Under the pieces are notes generated by a model. It was given only the letters and a program-made list of their open reading frames with translations. It did not search any database and had not been told where the DNA came from. The translations under genes were made by a program, and so were the position numbers. DNA of 64,000 nucleotides from Arthrobacter caoxuetaonis. Its GTDB lineage: Bacteria > Actinomycetota > Actinomycetes > Actinomycetales > Micrococcaceae. This document shows, one piece after another, positions 49,259 to 55,878 of this stretch (position 1 is the first letter of the stretch; every line of letters begins with the position of its first letter). The stretch spans positions 1,054,001-1,118,000 of the forward strand of contig NZ_CP099466.1 of NCBI RefSeq assembly GCF_023921125.1. Direction: 5' to 3'.

Positions 49259-51961
49259 CTAGGACACCGTCCCATGAGCCGCGGAGCCGGTGCGGGAGCT
49301 GGTGTCCCGCTCCCAGATACTGCCTGGCCGCGAGGAGGCCGCCAGGCGCCGTCCGACCAGGGTGAAGGCAATGTAGACGGAAGCATCGAAAGCGCTGCGC
49401 GGTCCGCGCACTCCTGCAAGGATCCCCGCTGCACTGCCCAGCGCGGTACTGTGCAGCGCGCCCTGCTCAAAGTTGCCGCGGTAGGTCCGCCGAAGGATGG
49501 CCAGCAGGCCGGGCACGTCGCGCGGCAGGCGCACCAGGACAGGGGGACAGTCCAGGACTGCTTTCTCCGGCCCGGTGAAGGCCCGGTCAATGTAGAGGTC
49601 ATCGGCGACGACGGCGGGCAGAGTGCCCAGCCGCTTCCCGGCTTCGGCGCTGAGCGCGTAGGCTCCCGCGCCCCAGAGAGCCTGCCGGGCGCCGGGGAGA
49701 TGGCGCCGGGCCCGGTAGTAGCTGCGGATGAGAAAGCGTGCTCCGGCCAGGTCATAGTCCACAGCGGGCCGGACCGCGAGCGGACCGTCCTGCAGAGCTT
49801 CGAATACTGCGCGGACGGTTTCCGGGCGGACCGTGATGTCGGCGTCCAGGTAGAGCCGCGGCCAATGGTCTGCGGCCGCGTTGCCCGCGTTCAGTGCGGC
49901 TGTCTTGGACGCCTCGCGCAGCTCCAGGACACGAACGCCGGGGCGGGACTTGGCCACCTCGGCCGAGGCATCGGAGCAGCCGTTGCACACCACGATTACC
50001 TCGGTCCCGGCCTCGATTACCGGTGCCAGGGCGTCCAGCGTTCCGCCGAGAACGGTTTCCTCGTTATGGCACGGGATGATGACGGAACCCTGCGGGAACG
50101 GCCGGCCCGCACCGTCCTGGACGGAATTAGGCGCCTGCGCCTGGGGGAGGGCCGCCCGCCGGCTCGGACGCACCAGCGCCGACACAGCCAGCCTGTGGCC
50201 GGCACCGCCCAGACGCAGCGTTTCGGCGAGCAGCACCATGCTGCCGAAGACGGCGGCATAGCCGGCACTGCGGTGCAGTTCCGCATACCGAACCCGGTTG
50301 ACGGCCATCAGGGCAGCAAGCTCCGGGGCCTGGCCGGAGCCTCCCCGGCGATGGATCATTTTGGCTGCCGGTTCAAACCAGACTGCTGCCCCGGCACTTC
50401 TGGCCCTGCGGAAGTACTCGGTTTCCTCCGAGTAGAGGAAAAAGGATTCGTTCCAGCTCCCTAGCCGGCGTGCCAGCGGCATGTCCACCAGGAGGGCGGC
50501 ACCGGTTGCCCAGTCCACGGGGTGGGCGTAACGGTAGGCCTCGGCGTCGTACTCGATTTCGGACAACCAGGCGGGCCGGCGGGACAGCCGCCGGCCCACC
50601 AGTGCGTCGCCCAATGCGCGGGTGATGGACGGTTCCCGGCGGAGGGAGTGGTATGTGCTGCCGTCCTCATCTGCCAGCAGCGGCACCACGATTCCGCTGC
50701 CGATGCCCTGCAGCCTGCGAAGCATGGACGCGATGGCCCCGCGGCAGACCCTCAGGTCGGGATTCAGGACCAATACCGCACCGGCGTCGCCTGCATACCG
50801 TGCCGCAGCGTTGATGCCCCCTGCGTAGCCGAGGTTGCCGCCGGTCTCCACGAGCCGAACGTCGGGGTGCGCGGCAAGAACCGCCACCGTGGCGTCGGTG
50901 GAGGAGTTATCTGCCACGATCACGCGGATGGACAGGTCTGCTGTTTCAGCGCGCAGTGAGCCAAGGAAGTCCTCGAGGTCCCGCTCATTATTGTGGGTGA
51001 CGGTCAGGACGGCGACGTCGGCGCGGCCGTCCGGGGGCGCGAAACCGCCGGGCACGGGCAGGGGGCGCAGGGGTTCCCGGGCCGGAGCCTCGCGCACGGG
51101 TTTGGCTCCAGCCGGGACGCGGGCGGGCGAGCGCAGCCGCAGGTAGGCTGGCGGTCCCTGCACGAGATAGCGTTTGGCCATCCGGCGGGGTTCCAGGGCC
51201 AGGCGCCAGGCCCATTCCAGGCCATTGCTGCTCACCCACCCGGGGGCGCGCTGGACCCGTCCGGCCAGAAAGTCGACTACGGCTCCGAACGCCAGCAGCA
51301 CATCAGCTCCGGTGGCGGCCGCATGCTCCGCGATCCACAGTTCCTGCCGCGGTTTGCCGAGGCCCACCACCAGGATGTTCACGCGGGCGCGGGCGATTGC
51401 GGCGGTGAGCTCGCGGTTGGCCCCGGGGTCGGAGAGCAGGCCGCGCTGCGGCGCCCAGCATCCTGCGAGGACGAGGTCCGGACGCTGCTGGGCAAGTACC
51501 CGCTGCAGCCGCTCGTGGGTTTCGGATGTGCCGCCGAGGAATCCTACGCGGAGGCCGCGCTCCTCACAATGGTCCAGCAGCGGTTCGATGAGGTCGCTGC
51601 CTGCCAGCCGCGGCCACTGGCGACCGGAGAGGGCGCTTGCCTTTGCAGCGATGGGGGCACCGTCAATGACGTTCAGCCACTCGGCTCCGCCGCTGCGGCC
51701 CGCCAGGTCCAGTGCGCCTTTCCAACGTCCTGCCGTGCCGAAGTAGTGCACGTGGTCCAAGTTGATGGATGCGACGGCCAACGGCGCGTGGCCGCCGCAG
51801 GGCCGTTCCACAATCCTGGCCAGGGCCTCGCCTGCCGTCAGCAGGTCCACCGGGACACCGCCGAGGACCGCGCGGGCGCGGTCCTGTCCGGAATCTGCTC
51901 CGGAGTGTTTTCCGGACACGTGCCTGCCCCGGACACGGGCGCCCGTTTTTCTGCCTTGCAT
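49259..51961 (-). CDS. Triple glycosyltransferase: WecG/TagA-type domain plus two GT2 domains
   Basis: The roughly 900-residue protein fuses three transferase domains. Domain 1 (about residues 25-245) is a WecG/TagA/CpsF (GT26) enzyme: VLGGVPVDLLTAGEALARIV, ASINLDHVHYFGTAGRWKGA, GLRVGFLGGTSETHERLQRV and the hallmark VGLGKPRQELWIAEHAAA. Domain 2 (about 315-600) is a GT2 of the rhamnosyltransferase type: VAVLTVTHNNERDLEDFLGS, VIVADNSSTDATVAVLAAHP, VLVLNPDLRV and WATGAALLVDMP. Domain 3 (about 625-860) is another GT2: GSVIIPCHNEETVLGGTLDA, VIVVCNGCSDASAEVAKSRP and RLYLDADITVRPETVRAVFE. GTG 51973 is possible, but ATG 51961 has a better-placed AGGAG. It heads a minus-strand operon with the three genes that follow. 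Confidence 0.86.
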   Translation of the reverse strand: MQGRKTGARVRGRHVSGKHSGADSGQDRARAVLGGVPVDLLTAGEALARIVERPCGGHAPLAVASINLDHVHYFGTAGRWKGALDLAGRSGGAEWLNVIDGAPIAAKASALSGRQWPRLAGSDLIEPLLDHCEERGLRVGFLGGTSETHERLQRVLAQQRPDLVLAGCWAPQRGLLSDPGANRELTAAIARARVNILVVGLGKPRQELWIAEHAAATGADVLLAFGAVVDFLAGRVQRAPGWVSSNGLEWAWRLALEPRRMAKRYLVQGPPAYLRLRSPARVPAGAKPVREAPAREPLRPLPVPGGFAPPDGRADVAVLTVTHNNERDLEDFLGSLRAETADLSIRVIVADNSSTDATVAVLAAHPDVRLVETGGNLGYAGGINAAARYAGDAGAVLVLNPDLRVCRGAIASMLRRLQGIGSGIVVPLLADEDGSTYHSLRREPSITRALGDALVGRRLSRRPAWLSEIEYDAEAYRYAHPVDWATGAALLVDMPLARRLGSWNESFFLYSEETEYFRRARSAGAAVWFEPAAKMIHRRGGSGQAPELAALMAVNRVRYAELHRSAGYAAVFGSMVLLAETLRLGGAGHRLAVSALVRPSRRAALPQAQAPNSVQDGAGRPFPQGSVIIPCHNEETVLGGTLDALAPVIEAGTEVIVVCNGCSDASAEVAKSRPGVRVLELREASKTAALNAGNAAADHWPRLYLDADITVRPETVRAVFEALQDGPLAVRPAVDYDLAGARFLIRSYYRARRHLPGARQALWGAGAYALSAEAGKRLGTLPAVVADDLYIDRAFTGPEKAVLDCPPVLVRLPRDVPGLLAILRRTYRGNFEQGALHSTALGSAAGILAGVRGPRSAFDASVYIAFTLVGRRLAASSRPGSIWERDTSSRTGSAAHGTVS

Positions 51962-52030
51962 TCCCAAGTCCACTCCTACGGCTCGTTGCTTCGAGCCAGA
52001 ACAATAGGAGGGGGACGAAACAGGTGGCTG

Positions 52031-52043
52031 GGTAGCCGCTACT
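52031..52043. promoter_or_regulatory. Candidate operator GGTA-N5-TACT upstream of the triple glycosyltransferase gene
   Basis: GGTAGCCGCTACT lies 70 nt upstream of the ATG at 51961 (minus strand). A nearby inverted repeat GGGTA-N8-TACCC occupies 52081-52098. Same motif frame as at 26506, 52921 and 55784. Confidence 0.45.
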
Positions 52044-52148
52044 GGTCTGCACGGACGGCGGAACCGGGTGGAATGCCGGTGGGTACGAAGTGCTACCCGA
52101 ACATCCAGCCCCGGCTAAGTAGCGTGGTGGAGCAGGGCCGGCGGAGCG

Positions 52149-52772
52149 CTATCCTGCGGGACGGGAAGGCACCGGTGAGAGCCCGTCCTCTTCCAGCCGG
52201 AACAGTTCTCCCGTGACCGGACAGCTGAATTCACCTTCAGCGGGACCGGGTACCAGGGGATGCCCGGCGGGCCCGACCCACCCCAGCTGCCGTGCGGGTA
52301 CCCCGGCGACGACGGCGTAGGCGGGAACATCGCGGGTCACTACGGCACCTGCCGCCACGGTGGCCCAAGAGCCGATCCGAACCGGGGCAATGCATACCGC
52401 ACGGGCACCGATGGCGGCGCCGTCGCCCACTTCAACACCCACCGGGTGCCAGTCCTCGGCGCTCTTGAGCGAACCGTCCGGATTCACTGCCCGGGGGTAC
52501 GTATCATTCGTAAAGACCACGGCGGGGCCGACAAACACGCCGTTGCCCAGCACCGCCGGTTCGTATACGAGGGCATGATTCTGGATTTTGCAGTTTTCGC
52601 CCATTCGGACCCCCGGACCGATGTAGGCGCCGCGGCCAATGATGCAGTTCGCTCCGATCTCGGTGTCCTCGCGTACCTGGGCCAAATGCCAGATAAGGGT
52701 TCCGTGGCCAATCGATGCGTTCTCTGCGACGTCTGCCGTCGCGTTGATGCCGCTGTCCCTGTTGCTGAGCAT
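52149..52772 (-). CDS. WlbB/WbpD-like hexapeptide N-acetyltransferase
   Basis: The 207-residue left-handed beta-helix acetyltransferase resembles the enzyme that N-acetylates the 3-amino group of UDP-2-acetamido-3-amino-2,3-dideoxy-glucuronate. Hexapeptide repeats run from ENASIGHGTLIWHLAQVRED through IGRGAYIGPGVRMGENCKIQ. The group-typical NHALVYEPAVLGNGVFVGPA and FTNDTYPRAVNPDGSLK follow, with the closing VVAGVPARQLGWVGPAGHPL. It carries a C-terminal extension of about 35 residues including a CPVTGELF segment. It is the only gene between the triple glycosyltransferase and the divergent regulator. With the dehydrogenase at 26595 and the aminotransferase at 30527 it would complete a WlbA, WlbC, WlbB-type route, though it lies 21 kb away from them. 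Confidence 0.87.
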   Translation of the reverse strand: MLSNRDSGINATADVAENASIGHGTLIWHLAQVREDTEIGANCIIGRGAYIGPGVRMGENCKIQNHALVYEPAVLGNGVFVGPAVVFTNDTYPRAVNPDGSLKSAEDWHPVGVEVGDGAAIGARAVCIAPVRIGSWATVAAGAVVTRDVPAYAVVAGVPARQLGWVGPAGHPLVPGPAEGEFSCPVTGELFRLEEDGLSPVPSRPAG

Positions 52773-52920
52773 GCTGCTTCCTCTCGTCCCCCGCGCACCC
52801 GGTGTCCGTTGTGCTGGCCATACCCTACAGCCGCAGCGGCGATGTAGGTATCAGCGGGCCAGTCCCAAGTAGCGGCCTGTCCAGGAGCGGCCGGCTCTCC
52901 GGTCCAAGTGGCGCAAAGGC

Positions 52921-52933
52921 AGTAGTAATTACC
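52921..52933. promoter_or_regulatory. Candidate operator AGTA-N5-TACC between the acetyltransferase and regulator 3
   Basis: AGTAGTAATTACC is the reverse complement of GGTAATTACTACT. It matches GGTAATTCCTACT at 55784 at 12 of 13 positions. It lies 76 nt upstream of the regulator ATG at 53009 and 149 nt upstream of the divergent acetyltransferase start at 52772, and could control both. Confidence 0.5.
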
Positions 52934-53008
52934 TGTAGGCGCGTCCGCCGCACCAACCTACGATCTGTGCTCGACCACCCATGACACGTTGGCCAGAGGC
53001 GGAAATCC

Positions 53009-55702
53009 ATGCGCGTTGCACCACCCGCACAGCTCAACCCGGGCCGTGCTTCCGGCAGCACGCAGGCATCTCTCATCGGACGCACGGAGGCGCTGCGTGC
53101 CACCAGGACGTCGCTGGAGGGCAACGGGGGAGCAGTCATAGTCGGCCCCGAAGGCATCGGCAAGACAGCGCTGGCCAACTATGTGGCGGGTGCGGCAGGC
53201 CGCCAATTCCATGTTGTGCACATCCGCGGGAGCAAAGTTGCCGCCCGCACGGATTACGGGGCGCTCAACTGGCTGCTCAGTGAGTTGCCGGAGACGGCGC
53301 TGAGCAATCCTGTCCAGGTGCTCAGGGCGCTGAAGGTCCACCTGCATGAACGTTCCCAGGGCCGGCGGGTGCTTTTGGTGGTGGACAATGCCCACGAACT
53401 GGACGCCCTGAGCCAGACCGTCACAGTGCAGCTGCTGCGCCAGTCGGACGCTGCCCTGCTGGCAACCACGCCGGACCTGCTGCTGTGCGGCGAAGAACTG
53501 GTCCGGCTGTGGTCTGACGGAAAGGTCCGCAGGATTGATCTTGGTCCGTTGGACATTTCCGATGCCCAGGCGCTCATGGAAAGGATCACCCACGGACGGC
53601 CTTCAGCGCTCGCAGTGCAAACCGTCTGGTCGCAGGCCAAGGGCAATCCGCTCTTTACCTCCCTGCTCTGCCGGGACCAGATCGCAGCCGGCCGTATCCA
53701 GGAACGCGGGGGCACCTGGACACTCACGGGTCCGCTGACGTTCTCGGGAGAAATGTCCGACTGGATGGAGTCCTGGTACCGAGAAATACCGCTCCCGCAG
53801 CGCACTGTGGTGGAACTCGTCTCCCTGTGCCCGGGCATCCCCATGGGGACCCTGCTAAAGGTCGTCGACGCTGAGCCGGTGGACGCTCTCGAAGAACGCG
53901 GGATATTGAAGGTCGAAAACGGTGAAAGCGCGGTCTACCTGCGTGATCCGCTCTATGCGCGGCTGGTGGCCGGACTGATACCCGTCGGACGGTCCTTCGA
54001 CCTGTGGCAGGAAATCCTGCAGACGAATCCGGATCTATGGGCCTGCGCCGACACCGCCGTGAGAGCTTTTGCGGAATGGTCTTGCGAATCGGGCGAAGGC
54101 GTAGACGCTGACGTTGCCCTGCGTGCCTGCGCTGCGGCCAATGACGCCGGGGACGCGGAGGCAGTCCTCAAAATTTCAGCCGCAGTTCCCACCCTGGCAA
54201 CGGACCCGCTCCTGAGGCTTGAACGTGCCAGGGCGCTGCGGGCGACGCAGCGCCTCCGGGCAGCAGAGCGGGAGCTGCACGCTGTCCTGGCGGTCGGAAG
54301 CGCCGCAACCCAGGTACCCGCCTATCTGGAGCTGGCTACGCTGGCGCGCTCGCTGCCCGAGCCGCGCATCCACACAGACGAAGCGCTGGAGCGCGCCGGG
54401 GTGTCCGCTGAATCGGTGTCCGCACCGAATCGTTCTGTGCTCCGGAACGAGGTTGTGGCCGCCCGGGCTGCGCTGGCCGCACTGGATGCAGATCTCACGG
54501 CGGTTCCCGGCGAACTTGCCGCTCTGTGCAGGGACCGCAGCGCGTCCGAGTCCGTGCGTTTGCGGGCACGGGCGAGCCGGTGCCAGTTACTTGCGCTGGG
54601 CGGTCTCAGCCGGGAGGCGAGCGAAGAGGCAACAGCGTTGTGGCACAGCCTGGAGAATGCGGGAAAGCTTCCACATTCCGTTGAAGCTCAGGTTCTTGGC
54701 GGAATCACCTCTACGTATGTGATGTGCAGCGAACTGTCCAAGGGTCTTGAGCTTCTTTCGAACGCGTCGCGCCGGTGCCTGGATTCGTTTCCTGGCGGCT
54801 GGTCTGAGTTGCCTTACGGAATTATCAATGCCTTGGGCGGGCGGGCCGACACGGCATTGGAGTTCCTGCTGCCGGCCCTGCGTCAGTTGCAGGTCAGTGA
54901 TCCGCAGGACGACCTGCCCATGGCGTACGCCGCTGTGGCCTACTGCTACGCGGCTCGTCAGGAATGGGACGCCATGGCGGATTATCTGGCTGCAAGTCCC
55001 GACTTCAGGACGCGCCCGCCGGCACAGATTGCGGCGGTTACCCGGTTCTTCCAGGCAGCAGCGGTTCTGGCACGCAGGGCGGATGCAGATGCCGCCGCTG
55101 CCCTGACAGCCCAAGGACGCCGGGCCGTGGAGCAGGGCAACTACCCCGAGGCCGTGCTGTGCCTGGCGGCAGCTGCCCTGGCCGGGGACGACCAGGCCGC
55201 GACGGCGCTGGAAGCTGCAGCCGCGAAGGCCGACGGTCCCGCCGCCCAGATGTGGCGGGCACTGGGGACCGGTCTCCTGCAGGGGTCGCCGAAGATCCAG
55301 CTCGACGCCGCAGAAGCCCTGCTTGGCACGGGGCTGATCGACTTGGGGTACAAGACCGCGCTCAGGGCGCGGGAGGCCGCCGAGTCGCTCAACAACCGGA
55401 ACCTGACGCGGCGGGCGCGCATGGCTGCTAACGAATCCTTCCGCCTGCTTTCAGATGCCAACAGCATCAGCCGCCGCCTGGACGAACTGTCCGAGTTCGA
55501 GAGGGACCTCGCTGTCAGGGCCGCGCACGGGGAAAGCAGCTCCGCCCTGGGGAGTGCTCTCCATCTGTCACCCCGCACGGTGGACTGGCACCTGGGCCGT
55601 ATCTTCCAGAAACTGCACGTCTCGGGCAGGGCCGAATTGAGGCAGCTCCTCGGTGATGCCGACAGCGGCCTGGCCGGGAAACAGGACACCCTATACAAGT
55701 AG
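53009..55702 (+). CDS. Large ATPase/LuxR-type transcriptional regulator 3
   Basis: The 897-residue LAL-type regulator has LIGRTE near residue 22, Walker A GPEGIGKT (46-53) and Walker B LLVVDNAHELD (about 122-132). A long helical region follows, then a C-terminal HTH (about 825-880) with LSEFERDLAVRAAHGESSSA and SPRTVDWHLGRIFQKLHVSG. The whole-protein style and HTH text are closest to regulator 1 (21142): both have LSxFE, RTVDWHLG and VSGRxELR at the same spacing. A GLAGKQDTLYK tail extends the C-terminus. It starts a block of three regulators but is separated from the next by 176 nt with its own operator-like site. Confidence 0.93.
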   Translation: MRVAPPAQLNPGRASGSTQASLIGRTEALRATRTSLEGNGGAVIVGPEGIGKTALANYVAGAAGRQFHVVHIRGSKVAARTDYGALNWLLSELPETALSNPVQVLRALKVHLHERSQGRRVLLVVDNAHELDALSQTVTVQLLRQSDAALLATTPDLLLCGEELVRLWSDGKVRRIDLGPLDISDAQALMERITHGRPSALAVQTVWSQAKGNPLFTSLLCRDQIAAGRIQERGGTWTLTGPLTFSGEMSDWMESWYREIPLPQRTVVELVSLCPGIPMGTLLKVVDAEPVDALEERGILKVENGESAVYLRDPLYARLVAGLIPVGRSFDLWQEILQTNPDLWACADTAVRAFAEWSCESGEGVDADVALRACAAANDAGDAEAVLKISAAVPTLATDPLLRLERARALRATQRLRAAERELHAVLAVGSAATQVPAYLELATLARSLPEPRIHTDEALERAGVSAESVSAPNRSVLRNEVVAARAALAALDADLTAVPGELAALCRDRSASESVRLRARASRCQLLALGGLSREASEEATALWHSLENAGKLPHSVEAQVLGGITSTYVMCSELSKGLELLSNASRRCLDSFPGGWSELPYGIINALGGRADTALEFLLPALRQLQVSDPQDDLPMAYAAVAYCYAARQEWDAMADYLAASPDFRTRPPAQIAAVTRFFQAAAVLARRADADAAAALTAQGRRAVEQGNYPEAVLCLAAAALAGDDQAATALEAAAAKADGPAAQMWRALGTGLLQGSPKIQLDAAEALLGTGLIDLGYKTALRAREAAESLNNRNLTRRARMAANESFRLLSDANSISRRLDELSEFERDLAVRAAHGESSSALGSALHLSPRTVDWHLGRIFQKLHVSGRAELRQLLGDADSGLAGKQDTLYK

Positions 55703-55707
55703 TCCGG

Positions 55708-55741
55708 ATGCCGCTGCGGAGAAGAGACCGAGTAGCGGCAT
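55708..55741. other. 8-bp hairpin after regulator 3
   Basis: ATGCCGCT (55708-55715) pairs perfectly with AGCGGCAT (55734-55741) around an 18-nt loop. It lies just after the regulator 3 stop and may be a weak terminator; no T-run follows. Confidence 0.35.
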
Positions 55742-55783
55742 GGAATTTCACCGGTGTTATTCGAGTATGGACCCCGGATCATT

Positions 55784-55799
55784 GGTAATTCCTACTCAT
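55784..55799 (+). promoter_or_regulatory. Candidate operator GGTA-N5-TACTCAT upstream of regulator 4
   Basis: GGTAATTCCTACTCAT lies 79 nt before the GTG of regulator 4. It agrees with the site at 26506 in GGTA-N5-TACTCAT and with the site at 52921 in 12 of 13 positions. CGAGTATGGACCCCGG just upstream (55762-55777) also resembles a stretch before regulator 1 (near 20754). Confidence 0.5.
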
Positions 55800-55878
55800 G
55801 TCGGCACGTTTCGCCCTCCCTAGTCTGTTGAGCGTCTGCCAACGCGGGCAAGAATGCTTGCTGTAGGAAGAGGTCTCA

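Noticed and set aside
48890..50464. 524-codon plus-strand ORF opposite the unknown anchored protein and the triple transferase
   Set aside because: It covers parts of two minus-strand genes with strong domain evidence and has no family-like text.
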